From a virus: DNA of 25,361 nt. Below are positions 12,758-20,788 of the stretch, one piece after another. The stretch is from the IMG/VR virus record IMGVR_UViG_3300037882_000189, positions 1-25,361 of that record, one strand, 5' to 3'. Both the position numbers and the translations under genes were made by a program. Under the pieces are notes generated by a model. It was not told where the DNA came from and did no database searches. It was given only the letters and a program-made list of their open reading frames with translations. Position 1 is the stretch's first letter, and each line of letters opens with the position of its first letter.

Positions 12758-13155
12758 TTTTCTTTAGATTTCATGTCCATAATTTTTTCAAGAGTTCTGC
12801 CACCAAAGTAAAACGACATAACGAGCATACCCCATTGACCTAACAGTTCTACATACTTCTCATTAGCGTTATTGCCAAAAGCACTCATCATGGCAAATAC
12901 AAAGTAGCCACCAAGAATAAATATAAGGGTCATTGGTCGAATGTTTTTAGATAGCCAAGAGTCACTAGCCATGTCTGCTTGCGCTCTTTTGGTCACTTCT
13001 TGGGATTCTGCGGTATCTGCCTGTATTTCGGCTAATTTGCCTTCTTGCGCTAATTTGGCAAGTTCTAATTGGGCTTGTGCTTTGGCTTCAGGGTCAGGAA
13101 TTAGCTTGTCAATCAGCTTCATTCCTACGCCAACAATGGTGTCTAGTCCTAACAT
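12754..13155 (-). CDS. Holin of the GTA 3TM type
   Basis: A 133-residue protein with an amphipathic N-terminal helix (LDTIVGVGMKLIDKLIPDPEAK), an Ala/Gln/Glu-rich helical stalk (about 25-62) containing LAKLAQEGKLAEIQAD, then SWLSKNIRPMTLIFI and two clear membrane segments at about 74-92 and 105-119. It ends in a lysine-rich tail. This matches the 'holin of 3TMs, gene-transfer-agent release' family (GTA_holin_3TM). It would form membrane lesions that release the GH19 endolysin. Translation may be tuned by hairpins just upstream of the ATG. Confidence 0.88.
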   Translation of the reverse strand: MLGLDTIVGVGMKLIDKLIPDPEAKAQAQLELAKLAQEGKLAEIQADTAESQEVTKRAQADMASDSWLSKNIRPMTLIFILGGYFVFAMMSAFGNNANEKYVELLGQWGMLVMSFYFGGRTLEKIMDMKSKEK

Positions 13156-13183
13156 ATTAGCCTCTGTTAGCCCTATGGCTAAT
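13156..13183 (-). promoter_or_regulatory. Competing hairpins at the holin ribosome site
   Basis: On the minus strand ATTAGCC (13177-13183) can pair perfectly with GGCTAAT (13156-13162), which abuts the holin ATG and includes part of its GAGG ribosome site. Alternatively its TTAGCC can pair with a nearer GGCTAA (13167-13172) across a 4-base loop, leaving the ribosome site free. The two folds are mutually exclusive. Confidence 0.5.
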
Positions 13184-13188
13184 GTTTT

Positions 13189-13419
13189 CTATTTCTTGAA
13201 AAAAAAATCAGTAACTAAACTTAATGCGCCACCAACAACGGAAGCAATACCCATTAATGCCCAAAGACTGCCTTTTGAGCGTTCTGCCATTTTTACTAAA
13301 GTTTCAAGATTGGCTTCCATCTTGTCCATTTTCTTGTTTACTTCAGTTAGTTGGCGTTCGTAATCTTCGACTTTCTGCCAAAGAACTCCATACTTAACAG
13401 GGTCAATCTCGAACGCCAT
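13189..13419 (-). CDS. XhlA-like coiled-coil membrane protein
   Basis: A 76-residue protein beginning MAFEIDPVKYGVLWQKVEDY, with a coiled coil (about 15-45, QLTEVNKKMDKMEANLETLV) and one C-terminal membrane helix (SLWALMGIASVVGGALSLVTDFF). This order matches haemolysin XhlA-type proteins that sit beside phage holins and anchor to the membrane. ATG 13419 is 6 bases after AAGG; the upstream ATG 13425 is too close to it. It lies 33 bases before the holin gene and probably modulates lysis. Confidence 0.75.
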   Translation of the reverse strand: MAFEIDPVKYGVLWQKVEDYERQLTEVNKKMDKMEANLETLVKMAERSKGSLWALMGIASVVGGALSLVTDFFFKK

Positions 13420-13427
13420 ATTCATCC

Positions 13428-13646
13428 TTATTGCACTACTTCAACCACTTCAGTCAAAGACTTTTTAAGCATATCAATAAAAGCCTGTTTTCCTACTTGT
13501 AGTTGTTCTAAATTAAATTGAGTTGAACCAATTTTTCGGTCTAAATCAGCAATATGATTAACCATAGCTTGCTGTTCAGGTTTCATATCCTCTAATACAT
13601 ATTGCACATCGTCAATCATGATTGGGGTTTGTTTATCTTTTCCCAT
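13428..13646 (-). CDS. DUF6447-like small protein
   Basis: A 72-residue protein with a short beta N-terminus (PIMIDDVQYVLEDM) and helices containing QQAMVNHIADLDRKIGSTQF and LQVGKQAFIDML. This resembles the DUF6447-type small phage proteins found between tail-fibre and lysis genes; their role is unknown. GGAG precedes ATG 13646. There is no membrane segment. The helical C-terminal half could form a coiled coil, possibly with the XhlA-like neighbour 8 bases downstream. Confidence 0.7.
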   Translation of the reverse strand: MGKDKQTPIMIDDVQYVLEDMKPEQQAMVNHIADLDRKIGSTQFNLEQLQVGKQAFIDMLKKSLTEVVEVVQ

Positions 13647-13662
13647 ATCGTTCTCCTAAATT

Positions 13663-13684
13663 ACCGCCAAAAAAGGCTGGCGGT
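13663..13684 (-). other. Intercistronic hairpin, weak
   Basis: ACCGCC and GGCGGT (13663-13668 with 13679-13684) enclose a 10-base loop between two small genes. On the minus strand it is followed by AATTT rather than a T run, so termination would be weak; mRNA processing or attenuation is as likely. Confidence 0.4.
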
Positions 13685-13690
13685 TTGCCT

Positions 13691-13951
13691 TTATTTTGGC
13701 AAAAGAGCTTTGTTAGCTTCTTGTTGCGCTTCGTATGCAGCAATAACTTCAGGTGTCCAAACAATTTGTGCTATTGCTTGAACATTGGCTGGCATAGATG
13801 AAATATCACTTGCTGGGGCAAACAACCAACGATGGTATGTATGTGCCAGTTCTTCACCATCTTTCATAATTCGTGTTACTTCACGAACTTGAATAGTGCC
13901 GTTTTCAACAACTTCAATTTTGTCAATTACTTTAATTTCTTCTAGTGCCAT
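13691..13951 (-). CDS. Small protein following tail fibre
   Basis: An 86-residue protein with a beta-rich N-terminal half (IDKIEVVENGTIQVREVTRI, HTYHRWLFAPASDIS) and a helical C-terminus (PEVIAAYEAQQEANKALLPK). I recognise the overall pattern from small phage proteins placed after tail-fibre genes; some relatives are called fibre accessory or assembly proteins, but no function is secured. AGGAGC lies upstream of ATG 13951. A TTAACA/TGTTAA inverted repeat (13976-13993) separates it from the fibre gene. Confidence 0.68.
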   Translation of the reverse strand: MALEEIKVIDKIEVVENGTIQVREVTRIMKDGEELAHTYHRWLFAPASDISSMPANVQAIAQIVWTPEVIAAYEAQQEANKALLPK

Positions 13952-13993
13952 TTTTAATGCTCCTTTTTTGTCTGATTAACAAGTCCATGTTAA

Positions 13994-15349
13994 TTAAGTT
14001 GGTGTGAAATATGTAACTGTGGCTACAACTCCTGAGCCATTTGTTGTATAAGGGGCATTGTTTAAATAATTAAAAACAACCATACTATTTGCGCTTGTAG
14101 CAACAATACTTTGCAACATAATTCCAGTTAAATTGTTTTCTCTACCAGCCCCAATAGTTGAGTTATCACTAGCGGCTGTAAATGGCAATGATGCAATTAT
14201 GGCGCCGCCAGCAGTTCCTACATTGGTTATATTTAAATCTAAAGATGCATTAACAACATTTCCTATTTTTGTATATTTAGCCCTGAGAACAGTAACGCTA
14301 CCAAAAGAACCAATTTGTGTTGTTATGCTTGGACTCCAAGTGCCTTCCTCATAATCATCCAAGCAATTTGCATTAGATGAAGCAGATTGGGTTGCTTGAA
14401 ACTGAATACCCTGTAAACCTGTTAATGCTAATACTGATGTGTTTATAACAAATCTTTCTGTAGTGTTTGTAGAAAACGCCATTGTATTAGTTGCATTGGT
14501 GTAAAAAATTCTTCCCAAATAATCGGTTGAACCATTTGCTACACCAAAGTCAATTAACGATGCGCCACTACTTGTGCCACCATAAAGTTCAATAGTTGCT
14601 GTAGTTGAAGTAGAACCAATACCAACACCAACAACAGATGAAACTCCGGGTGATGCTTGTTTTGCTACAAACAATGGATAGTTTGTACCTGCTGTTCCAA
14701 TACTAAGGCATCCAGTTGAATCAAGAACCATTACTTGTGTGTTGTTTGTGACAAACCGAATAGGTGCTGCTTCTAGTGTAGAAATATCTAAATTTCCAGT
14801 TCCACGATGAATAATTTGGGATACAGCATTAGCACCACTATTTTCTCTTGCTATTCTTAAAGCAAAATCTGTATAAGTGGCATCACCAATCCAATCAACA
14901 TAAGAAAATCCGTTGCCAGTTCTACCTAAACCTATCTCAATTCCCCTAGATTCGGTTGTTGCGGCAGGTACGCTAATTACACCATTTACTGTTAATTTAC
15001 TTAATGCTGTAGGTGTTCCTATAGCCACATCGCCTGACGAATTTATCCTCATGCTTTCTACACCACCTTCTGTAAAGGCAATGGTGTCGGCAGCAGGGGA
15101 ATAAATACCTGTATTAGTATCACCAACAAATGTAATTGATGGTGCAGAAACAGTACCTAAAGGAAAGATGCCTGAATTTATGTTTTTAGAAGCAATAGTT
15201 TGAACTACGCCACTAGAATCTTTGTAGAAAAGTTTGCCATCATTAGTATTAATTGCTAATTCGCCATCTACTAGATTGCCAGCAGTAGGAGCAGCGGAAG
15301 CCGTAGTTGTGTAATACAACGAAATTGGTGTAAATCCTGTCTGTGCCAT
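13994..15349 (-). CDS. Tail fibre / receptor-binding-type protein
   Basis: A 451-residue, Ser/Thr/Gly/Asn-rich beta protein of phage fibre type. The N-terminal part (GELAINTNDGKLFYKDSSGVVQTIA, about 28-53) and GDTNTGIYSPAADTIAFTEG (about 75-95) are motifs found repeatedly in phage fibres. Middle repeats of ...ISVPAATTESRG and LSIGTAGTNYPL type suggest beta-helix or triple-beta-spiral modules. DDYEEGTWSPSI (about 330-341) begins a C-terminal domain often found at the tip of such fibres. No lyase or hydrolase motif was seen. It begins directly after the stop of a 79-residue module (TAA-ATG) that looks like a detached fibre N-terminus. Host receptor cannot be inferred. Confidence 0.82.
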   Translation of the reverse strand: MAQTGFTPISLYYTTTASAAPTAGNLVDGELAINTNDGKLFYKDSSGVVQTIASKNINSGIFPLGTVSAPSITFVGDTNTGIYSPAADTIAFTEGGVESMRINSSGDVAIGTPTALSKLTVNGVISVPAATTESRGIEIGLGRTGNGFSYVDWIGDATYTDFALRIARENSGANAVSQIIHRGTGNLDISTLEAAPIRFVTNNTQVMVLDSTGCLSIGTAGTNYPLFVAKQASPGVSSVVGVGIGSTSTTATIELYGGTSSGASLIDFGVANGSTDYLGRIFYTNATNTMAFSTNTTERFVINTSVLALTGLQGIQFQATQSASSNANCLDDYEEGTWSPSITTQIGSFGSVTVLRAKYTKIGNVVNASLDLNITNVGTAGGAIIASLPFTAASDNSTIGAGRENNLTGIMLQSIVATSANSMVVFNYLNNAPYTTNGSGVVATVTYFTPT

Positions 15350-15589
15350 TTAAAATGCTCCTCCAAAAATGCCGGTTAATGCTGTTAGTGTACCAACATT
15401 GTTTATGTTGTTTGTAGCCATATTCAATGCGCCATTCATGGGTGTTTGACCATCAGAAGCGACAGATTGAGTAAGGGCATCAGCAATGTTTTGCATGGTT
15501 GTATTAGCCCATGCAGAATCAATGGTAGTCCCTGTAATAACAGGATTGCCTGCTGGCAGATTGTAGACCCCTGAACCATTCCTAGACAT
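15350..15589 (-). CDS. Stand-alone tail-fibre N-terminal (attachment) module
   Basis: A 79-residue protein beginning MSRNGSGVYNLPAGNPVITG and continuing with TIDSAWANTTMQNIADALTQ. This is the pattern normally found at the N-terminus of much longer phage tail fibres, followed by a short NGALNMATNNINNVGTL repeat-like segment, where the gene stops. The next ORF starts on the following base. It may be a two-protein fibre in which this part docks on the tail and the 451-residue protein joins it, or a recent split. The TAA is unambiguous in this sequence. Confidence 0.78.
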   Translation of the reverse strand: MSRNGSGVYNLPAGNPVITGTTIDSAWANTTMQNIADALTQSVASDGQTPMNGALNMATNNINNVGTLTALTGIFGGAF

Positions 15590-15590
15590 A

Positions 15591-17543
15591 TTATTTTCCT
15601 TTTCTCAACTCTTTTGCCATGCCTTCAGGCGTGTAATTAACAGATTCTTCAACTTGTTTCTTAATCTGAGATTCTTTAACCTTTTGAAGTCCCTGTTTAA
15701 CACCAATTACCTTAGCTAATGGGAATATAGCTATATTATCCAATGCTTTCATCAATGCGCTAGATGTATTTGAGTAATTTACTGCGCCTTTTAATGGGGC
15801 ATTAACATTAAGCGTGTAGTCATACAAATTTCTAATTTCTTCAGCGCCTTTTTTGCCAAAAATGTAGTCTAGCTTGCCATCTTGGTCTAATTCATTGATT
15901 GCTGACTTGAATTTAGCCGGTGAAACTACAGGATTACCAAAAGAATCCACATCAATAGAGTTTGTAACCTTGTCTTTAATGTGCTGAATGGTCTGACCTT
16001 GTAACTCTTTCCATGCTTGTTGCCCTTCTGCGCCACCTTTTTTAAGGGTTAAGCCAAGAGCAGATACATCATCTTTAGAACCATCAAGAATTGAGTGCTT
16101 AAAAACATCCTCAAACGCTACTGCTCGGTCTGTAGTGCCTTTTTTCATTCTTAATAGCTTGTCTATAGCACCAACATTCTCAAACTCATTAGCAAGTTGA
16201 GTACGCATTTTTCTAGCGTTTTGGTACAGTTCGCCACCTTTGTTTTCGGTAGCTTGGGTAATTAACTTCTTCATTTCACCTGAGTGCATCATGCCAACTG
16301 CATCGCTAGGGTCATAATTTTTATTAATAAACTGGTAGACATCTTCCAAGGCATTAATAGGAATAGAGCCTGTCCCATCAGGGTCATTTATCTTAATTTG
16401 CTCATCTACTGCATCCAAAATAGGGGCTAATTTAGCTCTAACAGTAGGTGTTTGTTTCTCAATGTATTGGGTAACGCCAATATAAGGTACAGGTTGCTCC
16501 ATTTCGCCAGCTTCTCTAGCCAGTTTGTAAGCATCCCTAACTTCTGTTTTCTTCTGATTAAACCTGTTTACTAAGGCTTTATCAACAATCTTGCCTGTTT
16601 CACGCAATCCAAAAGTTTCTTTGCCTGTAGCATCTACATAAGCATCAAAGTTTTGCAAAATAGTGTCATTGGCTTCTGCTTTTGCCACAATTAAAGGCTT
16701 GCCAATGGTGTCAGGGAATTGTTTGGCAGTTTCAGCTTCAAATTGCTGAATACCTAAATCACGCTCTGCCATGCCTTTAGTTAATTTACCCGGTACTCTT
16801 AACTGTTGAGCAGTTTGGTAACGAGTAACTGCTTCAGGTACTTCTGCTGCGCCTACACCTGACATTGTTGGCTGACTACGCAAAGCGTTAGCCATGTTAT
16901 TAGCCCTAGAGGTAATAGGCTCAACTGCTTGTGCCACTCTGTTTGTTACAGGTTGGACTGCTTCTTGAATCATCTGACCTTCATTACGCAATGCAGTAGC
17001 CATTCTATTAGCTGTAGGGATAACAGATTCTTGCACTACAGGTCGAACATTAGGGGCTTTTTGGATAGCAGAAGGAATAGCGCCAATGTTTCCTAGATAC
17101 GGAGGAATTTTAGCAGCTTCTAATGCGCTACCCATAGTCTGTAATACATCTTGGCTTACAGGGCTTGTAGGTTGGTACTGGAATCTTTGTGCAAACTCAG
17201 GGCTATCAACACGCTTATTAGTTCCTTGAATAGCGTTCTCTACTATGCCTGCTCCGACTCCAAGGAAAGGTGCAGCTGCGCCTGCTACAATAGCCGTAGG
17301 GACTTCATATATAGCCTTAACCCTGTCCATCATAGTTACAGGTCTAGCTACTGGTTGTGGATTGACTGCGTTCATGCGTTCACCAACAACAGTAGGAACA
17401 TCAGTATTAATGACATTGCCACGATTCTGAGGATTGTTTTTTGGCGCAGGTAACTTCTGTATAGCCAAAACAATCTGCTCTTTGGTCATGCCATCAGGAA
17501 ACTCTACATCTCCTAATCCGGGGACTTCAACAGTTTGAGCCAT
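15591..17543 (-). CDS. Internal virion-type protein (650 aa)
   Basis: A large helical protein beginning MAQTVEVPGLGDVEFPDGMT, an N-terminus recurrent in large podovirus internal/ejection proteins. It has a hydrophobic glycine/alanine segment (about 81-101) that could insert into membranes, and repeated VVQESVIPTANRMATALR / MIQEAVQPVTNRVAQAVE / PITSRANNMANALR units (about 160-220). The remainder is long charged helices. No lysozyme or transglycosylase motif was found. It shares one base with the stop of the upstream gene (TAATG). Position between tail and fibre genes and the helical content suggest ejection into the host with DNA; homology to T7 gp15/16 is not evident. Confidence 0.68.
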   Translation of the reverse strand: MAQTVEVPGLGDVEFPDGMTKEQIVLAIQKLPAPKNNPQNRGNVINTDVPTVVGERMNAVNPQPVARPVTMMDRVKAIYEVPTAIVAGAAAPFLGVGAGIVENAIQGTNKRVDSPEFAQRFQYQPTSPVSQDVLQTMGSALEAAKIPPYLGNIGAIPSAIQKAPNVRPVVQESVIPTANRMATALRNEGQMIQEAVQPVTNRVAQAVEPITSRANNMANALRSQPTMSGVGAAEVPEAVTRYQTAQQLRVPGKLTKGMAERDLGIQQFEAETAKQFPDTIGKPLIVAKAEANDTILQNFDAYVDATGKETFGLRETGKIVDKALVNRFNQKKTEVRDAYKLAREAGEMEQPVPYIGVTQYIEKQTPTVRAKLAPILDAVDEQIKINDPDGTGSIPINALEDVYQFINKNYDPSDAVGMMHSGEMKKLITQATENKGGELYQNARKMRTQLANEFENVGAIDKLLRMKKGTTDRAVAFEDVFKHSILDGSKDDVSALGLTLKKGGAEGQQAWKELQGQTIQHIKDKVTNSIDVDSFGNPVVSPAKFKSAINELDQDGKLDYIFGKKGAEEIRNLYDYTLNVNAPLKGAVNYSNTSSALMKALDNIAIFPLAKVIGVKQGLQKVKESQIKKQVEESVNYTPEGMAKELRKGK

Positions 17544-18796
17544 TATTTAACAGTTCCAGTAGCAGGGTCATAAACAAGTTTAGGTTTTCCTACAGATACT
17601 TTGCCTGTGTCTTTAAGAGCAGTATCTATGCTGTCCCAATCACCGCTTGGGTAATATTTTTTCTGCAAATCAACCATTCTTCTCATTGTTGCTAAACGAG
17701 ATTCAACAGGAATATTTGCGTTGCCTAGGTCACCAGCTAACTTCTGATACAAGGTGACATCGAGAACGCCTTGCGGCCCTTCAAATCGTGGTTGCTTCAT
17801 AGTCAAAGCACCTGAAATCATCTTTAACTGTGCATCAGCTTCAGATTCTTGTTTTCTAGCACCAAAAGGTAAGTTAAGTGCTTCACCAGCTGCCGTAAGA
17901 GCATTGGATAAAGCGCCTGAACTTGGTGCGCCAGTAGCCAAAATAGAGCCTGCTTGCTTCATTAAGTCAAAGCTATCTTTAGCATTAGAAACATTAGATT
18001 GCTGTTTTTCAGCAAATTTACCAGCTGCTTCTTGGTTTTGTTTAGGAGATAAGCTAGGGTTGTATTGGTATTGTTGCATTGTTGCAGGCGCAAACTGTCC
18101 ACCACCGCCCATATTTGCTTGACCACCACTTTGAGCGCCACCCATATTAGGCATACCAATGCCTGTATCGTAAGCAAGTTGTTGTTGAGCAATGCCTAAT
18201 CTAGCCTTGTCAATAGCAATACTCTGCTTATCTTTATCAGTCATTTGATTCAAGAACGCATTGAAGCCACCTTTGAAGCTACCATCAGCAATAGCTGCTT
18301 TGTAACGCTTCTGCTCAGGCGTATCTTCAGGCATCATTTGTTTGAAAATTAATGGTTTAAGGTCTTTACCTGCGCCATACATATTGGTGTTAATTTCACG
18401 CAAAGCAGCTGCCATATCAGGCTTAGTTGCATCTTGAAGAACGGCTCTAGGTTGTGGAATATTGCCTGCATAAGGACCGGCAAGTTCAGTAGAGATTTCA
18501 GGTGTACCAAACGCTAGGTCACTAATCTTCTGCTCTGCTTTATTGCGGTTTTGGCGAATAGCTTGAGCTAATTTAGCTTGTTCAGTATCGGCTTTTTCGC
18601 CTACATATTTAGCAGCAGCAATATTTGCAAGGGGTACAAGGTTTTGGAAAAATGAAGTAGGCACATAGCGACCACTAACCATCTGACCTTGTGGTTGTTG
18701 TTGTCCTTGTTGCATCAACAAGGTAGCCATCTGTTGTTGGCGTGTTAATGCTTGTTGTTGTGCAAATTCTTCAGGTGACATATTTTCAGCAGCCAT
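17543..18796 (-). CDS. Internal virion / structural protein (417 aa)
   Basis: A 417-residue helical protein, very Gln-rich at the N-terminus (about 8-45: QQQALTRQQQMATLLM...), with a Gly/Met/Gln-rich linker near 210-245. A C-terminal domain holds SNVSNAKDSFDLMKQAGSIL and VPVE-like ESRLATMRRMVDLQKKY. No enzymatic motif is recognised. ATG 18796 follows GGAG closely, 1 base after the stop of the upstream gene, so the longer form starting at 18823 is less likely. It belongs to the block of Q-rich virion genes and is probably an ejected internal protein. Function is inferred from context only. Confidence 0.65.
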   Translation of the reverse strand: MAAENMSPEEFAQQQALTRQQQMATLLMQQGQQQPQGQMVSGRYVPTSFFQNLVPLANIAAAKYVGEKADTEQAKLAQAIRQNRNKAEQKISDLAFGTPEISTELAGPYAGNIPQPRAVLQDATKPDMAAALREINTNMYGAGKDLKPLIFKQMMPEDTPEQKRYKAAIADGSFKGGFNAFLNQMTDKDKQSIAIDKARLGIAQQQLAYDTGIGMPNMGGAQSGGQANMGGGGQFAPATMQQYQYNPSLSPKQNQEAAGKFAEKQQSNVSNAKDSFDLMKQAGSILATGAPSSGALSNALTAAGEALNLPFGARKQESEADAQLKMISGALTMKQPRFEGPQGVLDVTLYQKLAGDLGNANIPVESRLATMRRMVDLQKKYYPSGDWDSIDTALKDTGKVSVGKPKLVYDPATGTVK

Positions 18797-18797
18797 A

Positions 18798-19184
18798 TTA
18801 TTCTCCGTAATTTCCAAATCCACCAGTACCCATGTTGTAGTTACTTAACGGATTCCATGTGCTACTACCTAATTGATTGACTTGGTTTTGCAAATAAGGG
18901 GATGCTTGTGAATTTAAAGCCATATCCACTCTTGCGCCTAGATTAGATGAGCCTTCAGGCTTCTTGCCACCACGCAGAGCCATTGCCATAGCCATAGGGT
19001 TCATACCGCCTTGTTGCCCTGTTTGACCGGCTTGCTGAGTCAGTTGATTGGCTTGTTGCATTGCCATGTTTTGATTAGCTTGTTGCGACCCAATGTTTTG
19101 AAAAGATGGACTTAATTTAGTCATTTCAGTAGGGTCAGTTGGTTGCATATAAGAGCCAACATTAGTGAAATATGGATTGTTCAT
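18798..19184 (-). CDS. Gln/Met/Asn-rich small virion-region protein
   Basis: A 128-residue, low-complexity protein. The central region is Q/N/A/M-rich (IGSQQANQNMAMQQANQLTQ and following GQQGGMNPMAMAMAL, about 32-70), and the C-terminus is Gly/Asn/Tyr-rich. It is probably intrinsically disordered. No domain is recognised. It overlaps its neighbours by ATGA at the 5' end and is 1 base from the next gene. Composition resembles the two larger neighbours, suggesting a common origin or shared assembly in the virion interior. Confidence 0.62.
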   Translation of the reverse strand: MNNPYFTNVGSYMQPTDPTEMTKLSPSFQNIGSQQANQNMAMQQANQLTQQAGQTGQQGGMNPMAMAMALRGGKKPEGSSNLGARVDMALNSQASPYLQNQVNQLGSSTWNPLSNYNMGTGGFGNYGE

Positions 19185-19483
19185 AATCTTCTAATCAAAG
19201 GTAATTTTTCAAAAAACACATATAAGTGTCGCAAGTTTCCTGTATTAATAACATCTGACTCAGAAGGGTAGAACTCAACTGCATCACAATCAGAAAAACC
19301 ACAATCATTCTTGATTCTTTGTAGTTCATCCCATGTAATCCCATCTAAACCATCTTTTCTTTCTATATCTAGCCTTACTGCCTTACCATCTTGAAACGCA
19401 TAAACCTTAAATTCTTCTGATTCCCATATTGCAATGCTAGGCTCGTAAAAATAAGAATTTATCTTTTCATCTGTTAAACGCAT
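19181..19483 (-). CDS. DUF7694-like small protein inside virion block
   Basis: A 100-residue alpha/beta protein unlike its Q-rich neighbours. It has FKVYAFQDGKAVRLDIERKD, then ITWDELQRIKNDCGFSDCDA, VEFYPSESDVIN and NLRHLYVFFE. The order W-DEL-x-IK, then VE-YP, then a vi(N) and RHLY/W ending resembles the DUF7694 pattern known from phages; this is by eye. Function is unknown. It is coupled to both neighbours (TAATG and ATGA) and may be an insertion in the structural block. Confidence 0.65.
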   Translation of the reverse strand: MRLTDEKINSYFYEPSIAIWESEEFKVYAFQDGKAVRLDIERKDGLDGITWDELQRIKNDCGFSDCDAVEFYPSESDVINTGNLRHLYVFFEKLPLIRRL

Positions 19484-20787
19484 TAAAACGCCATCATCGC
19501 TGCACCACCCAATCCCATCAAACCACTATTAAAGTTTTGTTGAGCTGCGTTTTTAGCATTAAAATCACCCATTTGAGCGTTATAGCCCATTTGTGTTGCG
19601 CCCAAAATATCAGCACCTTGAGTTGTAGCTTGTTGAGCAGAGTTTACAAAAGATGGGTTTTGAACCTGTGCGCCTGTACGCAATGCACTTAAAGTATTAA
19701 GTGGCATATTGTATTGAGTCAATGCTTGGTTATAAGCCTGTTGCTGTGCTTGATTGCTTAAATTAGCACCAGCCATTTGATTGGCGTACATCTGTTGCAT
19801 TGCTTGGTTGTTTTGCTGATTAGCGGCTAATTGGTTTTGATAACCTTGTTGTCTAACTTGGTTATTAAAGCCTTCACCACTCATCAAATTAGCAAAGTTT
19901 TGCTGTGCAGCTTGATTCCCAAGTTGTGTACCAGCTATCTGATTAGCATAATTCTGTTGGGCAGCTTGGTTGCTTAATGCTACATTACCTAATTGCGCTT
20001 GATTTTGACCGAGCATAGCTTGGTTAGCAAAATTGCCTCCTTGCAAGGCTTGACCAAACATATTCTGTTGAACATTTTGACCAGCTAATTGAGCTTGTGT
20101 AAGCAAATCATTGGTCTTTTGACCTTGTTGTTGCATAGCTCTTTTATAAGCCTCAGTTCCCGGAGCAATACCTTGATTAGCCAACTGAGCTTGTAAACGC
20201 TCATTTCCTTGCTCAATCTGAGGATTTAAACGATTCATCAATAAGTTGGTAGCTTTGTCCCAACCTTCCATGCCTTGAAAATCAAGCCCTGTTTGTAGCG
20301 TAGGAGCATTTCCCATGCCTTGTGCTTGCTGTGCTTGACCAACGCCTTGTGCTTGCTGTGCGCCACCTACTCCATACAAAGCAACGCCATCACTAACACG
20401 ACCTAATGTAGGGGCTTGACCACCATATTGAATAGCTGGGGTATTGGGATTAAATCCTTGACCCATTGTGCTTTGAACACGACCCAAAGCAGAATTAATA
20501 GTGCCACCAAGACCTAAAGAGGCTTGATTTTGATTGTTTAAGAGTTGTTGCCCTACATCAGAAAGGCTTGTAGTTGCAGTCCAAGTAGGATTGCCGTATG
20601 GGTCTGACCCTGTAATGGCGTAGTTTAGGTTTCCGTAAGGAGTAACCTGATTTACACGATTAGCGGCTGTAGCTTGTCTTGCAGCATCAATGTTGCCTGC
20701 TGCGGTTTCTTGTGCTGCTGCAGCATAATTTGGTGCTGCTGGCGCACTTGGAGCCGGTCCTAAACCTAAAAATCCACCACCACCCAT
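19483..20787 (-). CDS. Q/N-rich internal virion-type protein with 18-residue repeats
   Basis: A 434-residue protein starting MGGGGFLGLGPAPSAPAAPN, a glycine/proline-rich start common to phage proteins in this position. A VTPYGNLNYAITGSDPYGNP region (about 48-67) follows. A conserved-looking central helix (about 185-240, LNPQIEQGNERLQAQLANQG) is followed by five 18-residue Q/N repeats (269-358). Hydrophobic glycines close the C-terminus (GLGGAAMMAF). Relatives occur in podovirus tail/internal-protein clusters. Likely roles are DNA ejection or tail assembly; no enzyme motif was seen. Almost no charge in the repeat half makes it unusual among its neighbours. Confidence 0.7.
   Translation of the reverse strand: MGGGGFLGLGPAPSAPAAPNYAAAAQETAAGNIDAARQATAANRVNQVTPYGNLNYAITGSDPYGNPTWTATTSLSDVGQQLLNNQNQASLGLGGTINSALGRVQSTMGQGFNPNTPAIQYGGQAPTLGRVSDGVALYGVGGAQQAQGVGQAQQAQGMGNAPTLQTGLDFQGMEGWDKATNLLMNRLNPQIEQGNERLQAQLANQGIAPGTEAYKRAMQQQGQKTNDLLTQAQLAGQNVQQNMFGQALQGGNFANQAMLGQNQAQLGNVALSNQAAQQNYANQIAGTQLGNQAAQQNFANLMSGEGFNNQVRQQGYQNQLAANQQNNQAMQQMYANQMAGANLSNQAQQQAYNQALTQYNMPLNTLSALRTGAQVQNPSFVNSAQQATTQGADILGATQMGYNAQMGDFNAKNAAQQNFNSGLMGLGGAAMMAF
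19714..19983 (-). repeat. Five in-frame 54-bp (18-residue) repeats
   Basis: Residues 269-358 of the 434-residue protein align as five units of exactly 18 residues, for example TQLGNQAAQQNFANLMSG and ANLSNQAQQQAYNQALTQ. The shared core is NQaxQQxYaNq. The DNA copies have diverged, so this is an old coding repeat, not a recent tandem duplication. Confidence 0.85.
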
Positions 20788-20788
20788 G

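Noticed and set aside
13976-13993. TTAACA/TGTTAA inverted repeat after the fibre gene as a terminator
   Set aside because: The stem is AT-rich and is followed on the minus strand by TCAGACA, with no T run.
17151-17453. Plus-strand open frames opposite the 650-residue virion gene
   Set aside because: They are antisense shadows with no conserved features; the coding signal is clearly on the minus strand.
19483-20787. Repetitive DNA considered as a CRISPR or tandem-repeat array
   Set aside because: The repeats are in-frame, diverged and encode an 18-residue protein motif; there are no identical direct repeats with unique spacers.
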